A stretch of 64,000 nt of DNA from Arcuatula senhousia (Eukaryota > Mollusca > Bivalvia > Mytilida > Mytilidae). The stretch lies in the NCBI GenBank assembly GCA_963971305.1, contig OZ020303.1:33654106-33718105 (forward strand), read 5' to 3'. Positions within the stretch are counted from its first letter, which is position 1; every line of letters starts with the position of its first letter. Below the pieces are notes generated by a model that was not told the origin of the DNA, made no database searches, and worked only from the letters and a program-made list of their open reading frames with translations. The position numbers were made by a program, and so were the translations under genes. Shown here one piece after another: positions 51,439 to 62,080 of this stretch.

Positions 51439-51499
51439 CATGCAAGGTGAATACCAATATGCACAGGGGTGCAAAAACCATGTTGCAGCATTTTACTAA

Positions 51500-52110
51500 C
51501 TAAGACTTTAAAATCTTTTAGAGTAATTGTCAAGAAGCCATTTTTTGAGAAATTAATTTACATTTTTTGCTGACCTAAATTTTTGGTGAAAATATCAAAA
51601 TCACAAGGATTCCTTCTCATATGGTATGTAATAATATCCCAAATATTCTTAAAAACTGGTTGAAAACATTTTTGAGTAATTGTCTGGAAACCCCTTTTTT
51701 TTCAAAAGTAGTGTTTTTTTGTCCCTGTGACCTTGACCTTGAATGGAATTTACCTCAAAGTCAGTAGGGTTACTCCTTTTGTGGTTTATAACATGATACC
51801 AAAGTTTCATTTAAATCAGTTGACAACTTTAAGAGTTGTGGTCTGGAATCAACTTTTTTTTTAATCAATGTTTTTCTGTTGCTGGGACCTTGACCTTGAA
51901 GAGATGCACACCAAAATCAATAGAGTTCCTCCTCTAATGGTATGTAACAATATCTCAAAGTTTCATTTAAATCAGTTGAAATCTTTTTTATGGTCCTGAA
52001 ACCACTAATTCAAGAAATTTTCTAATTTCTAATTTTTTTTTTCTGTCGTTGTGACCTTGACCTTGAACAGATTTACCCCAAAATTAATAGGGTCCAACCT
52101 TTTATGAAAA
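51500..52110. repeat. Degenerate tandem repeat, ~160-bp unit
   Basis: TGTGACCTTGACCTTGAA-G recurs at about 51726, 51888 and 52050, together with AAGTTTCATTTAAATCAGTT and GGTATGTAACAATATC. Lies just downstream of the last exon. Confidence 0.72.
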
Positions 52111-52205
52111 TACATTATAAAATTGTACACATTCTTCATAGTTTCATAATGAAAGAAAAAAAAAAGAGCATGTTTGAAGATTTGGCCAGTTGCACATATT
52201 CTTGT

Positions 52206-52477
52206 TTTTATGTCGCCTGCAAAGTGCTGCAAAGCGACATATAGGGGTTACGTTGACACTATCTGTTGTCTTGCATTATCCTGTTGCGTCACCAAAAAAA
52301 ATTGTCACATTTTCCGAGCAACTACATGTCACAGCCTCTTGATATTTGGTATGTAGCTTCTTTTTATAGTAATTTATGGTTTAAAGTGATTTTATGCCCA
52401 TTATTTATCTACTTTCTGTTTACTGAATATTTAAAGACGCAGGCGGCATATGTCTCCCATGAAAGACCACCATTCTA
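52206..52477 (+). repeat. H-family hairpin-start repeat, copy 2
   Basis: TTTTATGTCGCCTGCAAAG with GCGACATA closing the hairpin, GAGCAACTACATGTCACAGC, GACGCAGGCGGCATATG as inverse of the start, then TCTCCCATGAAAGA and CATTCTA. Confidence 0.72.
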
Positions 52478-52584
52478 ATTTTTTTCAAATTGTAAAGGTT
52501 GAAAATAGAAATCAGTTTATCATTTATGTGCAAGTTGAGTAATTATTTCTTTGAAACACATTTGCTTTTTTTATTGACTGTTAA

Positions 52585-52765
52585 GGGAGCAAAGAGGCAG
52601 CAATGGGGCATTGGAGGGTCAAATGTCCTAAAGGTCAATGAGAAAACCGGAAAACACAAAATCAGCCAAACGGAAATCAACATCACAAACTCAAGTTGTA
52701 ACAAGAATAAACTCAGGTGCTCCGGAAGAGTAAGCTGTTCCTGCCTGCTATAGCACACCTGTTAA
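52585..52765. repeat. Dispersed repeat R fragment
   Basis: GAGCAAAGAGGCAGCAATGGG, CAAACTCAAGTTGTAACAAG, CAGGTGCTCCGGAAGAGTAA, CCTGCTATAGCACACCTG. Confidence 0.65.
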
Positions 52766-52779
52766 GTTATTTTTCAGTG

Positions 52780-53760
52780 GTGTAAGATCGAAGACCACGT
52801 TATAGATTCCAAGGTACACAACTGTTATACAAAGATACTTCAGTATAATAAGAAGACTTCTTTAACCAGAATTTTAACCAAGTCTTTCTAAAAACAAATA
52901 TTTGAGTAAAAACATGCTTTCATACTATTTTAAAGAATATATCAAGGTTTAAGCAGTAAAAGAGATGATAATTAGTGGTTTAATAAGGTAAAAGGGTCAC
53001 AAATATAAAATCAAAATACTTTAGAAGTAAAAGAAGACTTTTAACCTAAATTTTAACCAATTAGTCCTTCTAATAACTATTATTCCAGAAAATACATATT
53101 CTCATAACTTTTTACCAGGAATATAACGAGATCATGGGAGTAGAAAGATTTAATTAGTGGTAAATAAGATAATTGCATCATTGTAAAACACCTGTTTAGA
53201 TAGTTCTGTTTTATCCCTCATTAAAACAGAATTTTTAGATTTATAGCCAATCAATGTACCAAGAAAGTCAGTATTTTATATCAAATTGTTTTAATTCAAT
53301 GAATTTATGATATTTTTGTTTTATTTATAATCATTTGTTGTTATTTAAAGAGGATGTAAATGTGATTAAATTTATTATTTTTAATTGAAGGCTGGATGCT
53401 ACGTCAACTGTTTTAGTGTCATTTAGATATTCCCTGGGAATGTTGAAAATAGACATAAAGTTGAAACAGTTTATATTAACCTTATTGTGATTTTCATTTA
53501 TTTTTGTCATTTGAAGGCTAAATTCAACAAAAACTCGTTTCATATCGTGTGTTCCAAAGGTATGTTAAAAATAGACATAAATTTGGAACAATTTATCTTT
53601 GCCATTAGAATATGTTTTTGTGATATCTTTTATTATTGTTTCATTGAAAGCTAGAGTTTATGTCAATTTCTTTAATAATATGCATGTTTAACAGGCTAAC
53701 AGGCATGTTAAAAATAGATGTAAGATTAAATTCATTTTTACCCTTAATTGCTGTAAACAT
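52780..53760. repeat. Two sets of old degenerate tandem units
   Basis: First, AGAAGACTT-TTTAACC and ATTTTAACCAA recur at about 52853 and 53030 (unit near 180 bp). Second, TGTT-AAAATAGACATAA-TT recurs at about 53439, 53566 and 53706 (unit 125-140 bp). Strongly diverged. No coding. Confidence 0.55.
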
Positions 53761-54116
53761 AATACATGTAATATTTTTGGTTGTCAATTTTTGCCCATTA
53801 CCTATTTGCTATTTTTTTTATTTATAGACTGTGAACAGAGCAAAAGAATATACACCACACAAAATTAGTATGTTTACATCTATTGCCAATCTTACATTTC
53901 TGACATTATCATAAATTAAAGCATTCTATATTTTGATATTTTTTGTGCCAAGCAAGGAGCCAGGCAATGGAGTCTTTCTGATTTGTTACTGGATTTCACA
54001 TATTGCAAAATTGTGGATGCTGGGTGCTTGGCTTGCAGCAGAATATTTTCATAACATTTTTCTCAGCAACGACTTATCACAGCCTTGATGGTATGCCCCA
54101 TCAGCATGGGGTTTTT

Positions 54117-57100
54117 AGCTCACCTGACCCGAAGGGTCATGTGAGCTATTGCTATCACTTGTCGTCTGTTAACTTTTTCAATCGTTAACTCCTCTGACAC
54201 CATAAGTCCAATTGCAACCAAACTTGGTACAGTTGTTTATTGGCATGGGTGCTTCAAAACTATCGTTTGGATTTTTGATTCATAAAAAAACATGGCCGCT
54301 GTAGCTAAAAATAGAACATAGGGGTAAATTTCAGTTTTTTGCAAATAACTCAAAAATGGTGACAGATATCAAAATTCTGGCAGGGTAAATGTGATCAGCA
54401 CCTCAAGATCTACCTGCTCTTAAATTTTCAAGAAGATCCAACAACTGATGTAGGAGTTATTGCCCTTTTTCTGGATTTTTTCAAAATTTTTCACCTATTT
54501 AGCCCTATATCTTAAAAACTATACAAGATAATTCAAAAATTTAAATTGCATATGATTAAGCACATCAAGATCTACATTTCTTGTAATAAGGTCAAAGCTG
54601 TAGGATCATGTCTTTTAGGAGTTATGGCCCTTAAAGCATCAAAATTTACCATTTTTCAGTACTTTTCCCCTGAATTTCAAAGATTAACTTGTCTGACACT
54701 ATATGACCAACTGCATATAAAATTGGCACACATATTCAATAGCATATCTGCTACAATTCTATCATTTGGATTTTGGATTGGTAAAAAAATATGGCTGCCA
54801 TGGCTGAAAATAGAACATAGGGGTAAATTGCAGTTTTTTGCTAATAACTCAAAAATGGTTACAGATATCAAAATTGTGCCTTATTTTAAGTAATCAGCAC
54901 CTCAAGATCTACCTGCTGTGAAATTTTCAAGAAGAGCCAACAACTGATGTAGGAGTTATTGCCCTTTTTCTGGATTATTTCAAAATTTCACCTATTTAGC
55001 CCTATATCTTAAAAACTATACAAGATAATTCAAAAATTTAAATTGCATATGATTAAGCACATCAAGATCTACATTTCTTGTAATAAGGTCAAAGCTGTAG
55101 GATCATGTCTTTTAGGAGTTATGGCCCTTAAAGCATCAAAATTTACCATTTTTCAGTACTTTTCCCCTGAATTTCAAAGATTAACTTGTCTGACACTATA
55201 TGACCAACTGCATATAAAATTGGCACACATATTCAATAGCATATCTGCTACAATTCTATTGTTTGGATTTTGGATTGGTAAAAAAATATGGCTGCCATGG
55301 CTAAAAATAGAACATAGGGGTAAATTGCAGTTTTTTGCAAATAACTCAAAAATGGTTACAGATATCAAAATTGTGCCTTATTTTAAGTAATCAGCACCTC
55401 AAGATCTACCTGCTCTGAAATTTTCAAGAAGAGCCAACAACTGATGTAGGAGTTATTGCCCTTTTTCTGGATTTTTTCAAAATTTTTCACCTATTTAGCC
55501 CTATATCTTAAAAACTACACAAGATAATTCAAAAATTTAAATTGCATATGATTAAGCACATCAAGATCTACATTTCTTGTAATAAGGTCAAAGCTGTAGG
55601 ATCATGTCTTTTAGGAGTTATGGCCCTTAAAGCATCAAAATTTACCATTTTTCAGTACTTTTCCCCTGAATTTCAAAGATTAACTTGTCTGACACTATAT
55701 GACCAACTGCATATAAAATTGGCACACATATTCAATAGCATATCTGCTACAATTCTATCGTTTGGATTTTATACCCCCACTTGTAAGAGAGGGGGCTATA
55801 TTGCAATCACCTTGTCAGTCCGTCTGTCCGTCCGGTACAATATCTCGGCTTCTATTGAAGGGATTGATTTCAAATTTGGTAGACAGCTTAAACATGATGC
55901 AATGTACATTTCCTCCAATTTTCAGGTCAGTCCATGATCTACTTCCTGTTTTCTGAGCCAACTTAGTCTATTTTAAGGGTCAAAAATGAGAAATTTTTCG
56001 TAACAGTTTTCTCAGCTTCTACTGAAGGGATTGATTTTAAATTTGTTATACAGGTTCAGCATGATGAGTTGTACCGTGCCTCCCCTTTTCAGGTCAGTCG
56101 GTCATATACTTCCTGTTTTTTGAGCCGACTTAGACTATTTTAAGGGTCAAAAATGAGAAATTTTTCGTAACAGTTTTCTCAGTTTCTACTGAAGAGATTG
56201 ATTTTAAATTTGGTATACAGGTTCAGCATGATGAGTTGTACTGTGCTTCCCCTTTTCAGGTCAGTCGGTCATATACTTCCTGTTTTTTGGAGCCAACTTA
56301 GACTATTTTAAGGGTAAAAAACGAACAGATTTCTCAATTTCTGCTTAAGGGATTAATTTCTACATGTAATTTAGTATAAAGCTTAATCATGATGCATTGT
56401 TCTGTGCCTCCCCTTTCTGGGAAAGTTAGTCATCTACATCCTCTTTTCTGAATAGTCCAGTGGGGGTATGCTTAGCACGACTTAGTGCAACCCCTTGTTG
56501 GATTGGTAAAAAAATATGGCTGCCATGGCTAAAAATAGAACATAGGGGTAAATTGCAGTTTTTTGCAAATAACTCAAAAATGGTTACAGATATCAAAATT
56601 GTGCCTTATTTTAAGTAATCAGCACCTCAAGATCTACCTGCTCTGAAATTTTCAAGAAGAGCCAACAACTGATGTAGGAGTTATTGCCCTTTTTCTGGAT
56701 TATTTCAAAATTTTTCACCTATTTAGCCCTATATCTTAAAAACTATACAAGATAATTCAAAAATTTAAATTGCATATGATTAAGCACATCAAGATCTAAA
56801 TTTCTTGTAATAAGGTCAAAGCTGTAGGATCATGTCTTTTAGGAGTTATGGCACTTAAAGCATCAAAATTTACCATTTTTCAGTACTTTTCCCCTGAATT
56901 TCAAAGATTAACTTGTCTGACACTATATGACCAACTGCATATAAAATTGGCACACATATTCAATAGCATATCTGCTACAATTCTATCGTTTGGATTTTGG
57001 ATTGGTAAAAAAATATGGCTGCCATGGCTAAAAATAGAACATAGGGGTAAATTGCAGTTTTTTGCTAATAACTCAAAAATGGTTACAGATATCAAAATTG

Positions 57101-57357
57101 TGCCTTATTTTAAGTAATCAGCACCTCAAGATCTACCTGCTCTGAAATTTTCAAGAAGAGCCAACAACTGATGTAGGAGTTATTGTCCTTTTTCTGGATT
57201 TTTTCAAAATTTTTCACCTATTTAGCCCTATATCTTAAAAACTATACAAGATATTTCATAAATTTAAATCCCATATGGTTAAGCACAATAATATCTACAG
57301 AATATTTGTATCTGTGTAGTTCAGGTGAGCGATTCAGGCTCCTAGGAGCCTCTTGTT
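54117..57357 (+). repeat. B-family repeat B3 with near-identical ~497-bp tandem units
   Basis: Hairpin start AGCTCACCTGACCCGAAGGG, 3' end TTCAGGTGAGCGATTCAGGC, TCCTAGGAGCCTCTTGTT. In between, four units of about 497 bp are almost identical (starts at about 54546, 55043, 55542 and, after the E insertion, about 56770). Identical 115-codon frames inside them are a by-product of the repeat, not genes. Confidence 0.85.
55770..56498 (+). mobile_element. E-family hairpin-start repeat inserted in B3
   Basis: 5' hairpin TATACCCCCACTTG / GAGGGGGCTATA, a GTCCGTCTGTCCGTCC tract, units with GAAGGGATTGATTTCAAATT and TACTTCCTGTTTT, then GTCCAGTGGGGGTATG (inverse of the start), GCACGACTTAGTGC palindrome, AACCCCTTGT. 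The uninterrupted B3 units show the empty site, GGATTTTGGATTGG: no target duplication, insertion between two Ts. Confidence 0.85.
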
Positions 57358-57627
57358 ATTGTGAGATTTGATTCAGGCCTGTGCTTCTTTTACTTCCTTT
57401 TTCCAGGCATCTTTTTTTTACTTTGAAAATTTTTGTAGCTCTTGTCCTAGTAAAGTTTTATGTTCTATTACTTATTTCTATGCATCATATACATTTTAGA
57501 TTTAACCTATGCAAAACATCAAAACAGCACCCATATAATACATTGAAAACTTTATGAAAAGGATTTTGTTTGAATAAGACTGCCAGATGGTCATGTGACA
57601 CACGACAGACCCCAAGTGGTGGTAACA

Positions 57628-58137
57628 GCTCACCTGGACCTTCGATTCAGGTGAGCTAAAAATATTAAAGCCGTCATCCCCGGAAAGTAATCCCTATGCC
57701 TGGCCTTCCTGGTCTATTCATAGCAGGCAAGACAAAAATGTTTTACAAAGAATTTTACACCATGAAAAAAGACCAGAGTATGAATATGGGGTCAAGGTCA
57801 CAGTTAATGGTTCACAGTTCAATGTTAGTACATAGAATTGTAAAGCTTGGAAAGATTCAATGTAATGTTTACAAAATGAACTTCCAGTTCCTAATAGGGG
57901 TTATGGCCCTTTTTAAAGGTCAAAAATTGGTTTTTTCATGTTTTTGTCCTATAGAATGAAAACTGTTGTAGATAGAAAATGCTGTTGCTTGCTTAAACAA
58001 TTGGCTCATTGAGCTGTACGAAAGTCTAAATTAGGTCGAATATGGCAGATGATTCATTATAGGGGTGATAGCTCATAGAATACATACTTAAAGCTTAAGG
58101 ACCAGGTGAGCGATTCAGGCTCCTGGTAGCCTCTTGT
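57628..58137 (+). repeat. B-family fragments
   Basis: A bare hairpin AGCTCACCTGGACC-TTCGATTCAGGTGAGCT (57628-57658), then a 3' fragment with ATAGGGGTTATGGCCC and the end CAGGTGAGCGATTCAGG, CTCCTGGTAGCCTCTTGTT. Confidence 0.65.
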
Positions 58138-59011
58138 TGTAAGACTATTGTGGAAAATGAATTACTAGTACTTGAAAAGTATCAAAGCTAGGGGTATGCT
58201 TTTTACGATATCAATGAATTAGATTAGGGTCTTTGCGTCTGTCACCATGTCATCTGACTTTGACCTCATTTTTGTGTCGCTTGCGACGAAGGGAGACATA
58301 GGTATTACTTTTCAGCGGCGGCAGCGTAAATATTTTTTGGACAATGAATTGTTTGAAAGGTATAATAGCTAGGCATCTGATATTGGGTATTTAACAATCA
58401 GTTGAGGTTTATGGTCTACGCAACTGTCACCATGCTGTGTGACCCTGACCCCATTTTCAGGCTCCAGTGACTCTGTGAACTTAGGGTTTTTTCAGGCTGT
58501 AAACTCTTTTGTAAGACTTTTGTGGAAATGAATTGCTTGAAAAGTATAATAGCTAGACATTTGATGATGGGTATTTGACAGTTGAGATTATGGGGTACTC
58601 AACTGTCATCATGCCATTGACCCTGACCCCATTTTCATGCTCTGATGACTCTGTGAACTTAGGTCTTTTTTCAGGCAAAAAACTTCTTTGTAAGACTTTT
58701 GTGGAAAATGAATTTCCTGATAGGTATAATAGCTAGACTCTGATATTAAGGATATCAATGAATTAAATCAGGGTTTATGTGTCTGCCACCATGTCATCTG
58801 ACCCTGACCTCATTTCTACACTAATTGACCGTTAATATTGTTTTTTGTGTCCAGTCTTTTATGTTAAGTCTGTTTCTCAATGACTTTGATATCTAGAAAC
58901 TTTAATAAGTTGGTCCATGGAAAAATGTTGAAAATTAATGAATGAATAGTTGAATACTAGGTAATCCGATTGTGCCAGCAGGCGAGACATAATTTAGTGT
59001 TAACTCTTGTT
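58138..59011 (+). repeat. A-family repeat, copy 3
   Basis: A short piece of A interior (58138-58270) precedes a start TGTCGCTTGCGACGAAGGG, GAGACATAGG; units with ATAGCTAGGCATCTGATATT; end CCAGCAGGCGAGACATAA, TTAACTCTTGTT. More diverged than copies 1 and 2. Confidence 0.7.
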
Positions 59012-59212
59012 ACACTGAATGTCTAATTATTTTTTGTGTGCTCTGTCCTTTATGATAAGTCTGTTTTTCCGGATGACTGATATCTAGAATAATTTTAGTT
59101 GGTCCACAGATTCTTCTTGGTTGTAAAATGCCATATGACCTGGACTTCTATTAACTTCTGGTCTAAAAAACTTAAAGCCTAGGTAAACTTAAACTTTTAT
59201 TATCACATACAT

Positions 59213-59380
59213 GTGATGGATCCGTGATGACAAAGCTGGAGATTTTGATTTTTTTGGCTGGAGATTGGACCAAAAAGCGGGAGATTTTCAACGCTCATTA
59301 AAATTGCATTTCAATGTCAATTGGGGGCACTAGCGTGTGCCAAATATACATGGCTTTACTGATTAATTTCAAACTGTTTT
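59213..59380. repeat. Dispersed repeat K, copy 2
   Basis: GTGATGGATCCGTGATGAC, GGAGATTTTGATTTTTTTGG, TGGCTTTACTGATTAATTTC. Matches 47172-47345. Confidence 0.6.
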
Positions 59381-59417
59381 AGATTTAGTCTCCGGGCGGG
59401 AGAATCACATGTATGTT

Positions 59418-59760
59418 ATCACCCCCTGCTTCGAAGAAGAGGGGGTTTAGTAATTACTGGTTTACCTCTGTCCGTCCGTCCATCTGCAGCACAACTTTCG
59501 TAATAGTCCAGTCGATTTGTGCAGGTTTTTGGCGAAATTGCTCCAAGTATGGTAAAAGCATGAAATTTGGCATGGTGGTAGAAAACAGCATACTAAACAA
59601 TATAAGCTATGGACCCAACTCGAAATTTCAAAATTGCGGCCATTTTCAAGATGGCCGCCTAATATTAAGAAATAAATCTAATAAAAATTCATTAAAAATT
59701 GTACTTTGAACACACCGAATTGTGTATGACGGCAGTGCAAAATATTTTAAAGAATATGGT
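59418..59760 (+). repeat. Hairpin-start repeat, I family, 5' part
   Basis: ATCACCCCCTGCTTCGAAGA, AGAGGGGGTTTAGTAATTAC (hairpin CCCCCT / AGGGGG), a GTCCGTCCGTCC tract, then GTCGATTTGTGCAGGTTTTTG and AAGATGGCCGCC. No 3' end found. Confidence 0.6.
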
Positions 59761-60159
59761 AGAAAACGGTTTGCCTTATATTGAAAATGGCTGTCATTTT
59801 AAAGATGATAGCATATATATATCTACATTATGAAATCATGTTTTATTCAAGGTTATTTCTGCCCCCAAATATGAATGAACGCAATAGATAAGTGCTCAAA
59901 CAAATTTAAAACAAGAGTAAAAGAAATCTCTATTCTGTTTGAAGATATCAGACGGGGAGTGTACAGAAATATAAACAAATATAGCTAATCGGAGTAAAAG
60001 AGCATCTTAATATAGACCGTTCATTGCCATCTTAGAATGAAAATATCAAAGCCATCAAGACCATGAAAAATGACCAACACCAGAGTCAGAATTAATGTCA
60101 TCATCTAAATTGAATCCTAAAAAACAGCATAAATACTTAAACCATACATAATTTAAGTT

Positions 60160-60511
60160 GTTAAAAAGGGAGGCTTAATCGACTGTAAAAACTATAGAGC
60201 ATTATTGTTACTAAATCTTTAACATAATAATTCTTTGTCGTATTAAAATAACTTCAGACAAAAAACTGTGAGACCACTAAGCAAATTGAAAAAAAAGAAA
60301 AACCTTGTATTGAACAGATAGTCAACCTGCACATCGAGCAGCCAATTCAATGAAATAGTTCTCTTTATATCTATTACATAGACTTCGAGGAAGCTTTTGA
60401 TATCCTTGATCAAGAAATTCTGTGGAAACTTCTTGAGATCTAAGGCATTCCAAACATAATTGTTACATCAATAACGAATATGTACAGCTTTAGGAACGAA
60501 ATGTCAGGTAG
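60160..60511 (+). pseudogene. RTE-like LINE reverse-transcriptase relic
   Basis: Conceptual translation gives CKNYRALLLLN, then IEQIVNLHIEQPIQ, SLYIYYIDFEEAFDILDQEI and LWKLLEI-GIPNIIV, in the order of RTE-type RTs. At least three in-frame stops. The 1146-bp TIR element interrupts it; a little more RT-like sequence follows at 61666-61686. Confidence 0.7.
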
Positions 60512-60678
60512 CGGTCACACTAATTAGCGCCCGGGGAGGGATTTAGCGCCCGGGGAAAATATTTAGCGCCCGGGGAGTACTAAATAGCGCCCGGGAATAG
60601 ATTTAGCGCCCGGGGAATGCATCTTCATTTATTATACGAAGGTTGATCAAACCATTTAGAAAAAATAAAGTCAAATAG

Positions 60679-60960
60679 AGATTTATTAAGGGTCAAATTC
60701 AATTTCGAGATGTGCAAAGAGCGTTGCACGGCCAAGGGAATTACACTCTTGCCCCATTGACAAAGAAATTCCAAGTGTTGCAGGTTGTATGGGAATTGAA
60801 AACTGAAAAAGAGAAATCTAAGCTGTTTCAAAAGTTCATGAACTATACGCACAAGAGAACTGAGAATGTTATTGAATCAACAGACGGGGCATTACGGATA
60901 CCAAAAACTCCAACCACAGCACGGAAACCAAACCAAAAGAAACGTGTACGTAGCAACTGA
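60679..60960 (+). CDS. Short basic open frame in the TIR element
   Basis: About 93 codons between stops (RFIKGQIQFRDVQRALHGQ... to PNQKKRVRSN). Mixed helical region LTKKFQVLQVVWELKTEKEK, then a basic Pro/Thr tail. No ATG at a convincing start. May be a last exon or a remnant of a transposase or accessory protein. I do not recognise it. Confidence 0.35.
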   Translation, partial: RFIKGQIQFRDVQRALHGQGNYTLAPLTKKFQVLQVVWELKTEKEKSKLFQKFMNYTHKRTENVIESTDGALRIPKTPTTARKPNQKKRVRSN

Positions 60961-61126
60961 ACAGTCACCCTGAATTTTCAGAATTAAGACATTGTTTCCT
61001 TATATTGTTTCCATCAAACATAACCTTATCATTTCAGATGTCTCAGGAACTGTAATTGATATGCCGATTGTATTTTATTTTTGCATATATGTGTGATATA
61101 TGTTTTATGTCTGTTGTTCAAAGTTT

Positions 61127-61226
61127 TATGTGGATTAGAGTAATTCTTTTATGTAGATTTGAATAATTCTTTTATGTGGATTAGAGTAATTCTTTTATGT
61201 AGATTTGAATAATTCTTTTATGTGGA
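61127..61226. repeat. Minisatellite, ~27-bp units alternating
   Basis: TTCTTTTATGTGGATTAGAG and TTCTTTTATGTAGATTTGAA alternate, each followed by TAAT; about four copies, inside the TIR element. Confidence 0.82.
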
Positions 61227-61686
61227 TTTTCATTTTAATAAGTGTTATTCCCTTTTTTTATAAAGATACCTTTTTATAAAGTTATACGGTTTTGTATCTT
61301 TTTTATCTTACTCATTTAAAACATATTCAGCTCTTACATATTCTCTTAAAAATAAGTCATGTTCTAATCATCAAATTCTTGGATTTTAACGCACAGTTTG
61401 TTTTGGTTTGTTTTTTTTTTCTTTTTATAGTTTTTAATTTAGTCCATTGTTGTAATATATAGATAACATTGTGAATATTAAAGGTAAACATGTTGTATGC
61501 ATAATTCATTTTTTATCAACCCAATCTATATTCTATAAAGTTACCTCGGGCGCTAAATCTGTTCCCGGGCACTATTTAGTACTCCCCGGGCGCTAAATAT
61601 TTCCCCCGGGCGCTAAATCCTTCCCCGGGCGCTTCCGGGCGCTAATTAGTGCGACCCTCAGGTAGTGCACCCTCGAGGTATAAGAG

Positions 61687-62080
61687 TGTAACGTCCAGTT
61701 TTTGGACATGGCTGTTTTTTTTTTCTTTCTTTGTTTCTTTTGGATTGATTCACACCAGAGAAGAGGAAATGGAATCCACAATATTGTAGGATTAGGCGTA
61801 AATATACAATAATCCTATGTATGAATGTATTAATTAATACTCACAAATCAGAATATATCCGATAATATTAATGAATTTACACTGCTGTGATTTATCTTGT
61901 CTGCTTTTACAATCCCGCCAATCTGCTATCTACTGGTCCTACGACCGCACTGGTTTCTCCAAAGAGCAAACCTAGACTTTCCGGGATCAAGTCATATACA
62001 CGGTTGGTTCGTCCCTAATAACCGCATCTCTCGTACCTTAGCTGTCGGCACATACAATCATATATACCATATTCCCAACA
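61687..62080 (-). repeat. Ty3/Gypsy 3' LTR (inferred)
   Basis: On the minus strand begins TGTTGGGAATATGG directly after a purine tract (GAAACCGGGGGGAG, 62081-62094), as expected for polypurine tract then LTR. The other end at GGACGTTACA (plus strand TGTAACGTCC) is my best guess because RT relic homology stops there. The partner LTR is outside the window. Confidence 0.6.

Larger units (their letters stand above)
60512..61657. mobile_element. 1146-bp TIR transposon with CCCGGG repeat ends
   Basis: 8-bp target duplication TCAGGTAG (60504-60511, 61658-61665). Inverted ends share GGTC-CACTAATTAGCGCC. Each end holds about five direct copies of TTAGCGCCCGGGGA in opposite orientation (60525-60615, 61546-61650), so SmaI-type CCCGGG sites cluster there. 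The superfamily is not clear; 8-bp duplications occur in hAT and some others. Contains one short basic open frame. Confidence 0.85.

Noticed and set aside
54546..57117. Four nearly identical 89-131-codon frames that look like a duplicated gene family
   Set aside because: They lie wholly inside the ~497-bp units of the B3 repeat and have no homology or splice context.
60512..61657. CpG island or promoter because of GC-rich blocks
   Set aside because: The GC-rich blocks are inverted arrays at the ends of a transposon with an 8-bp target duplication.
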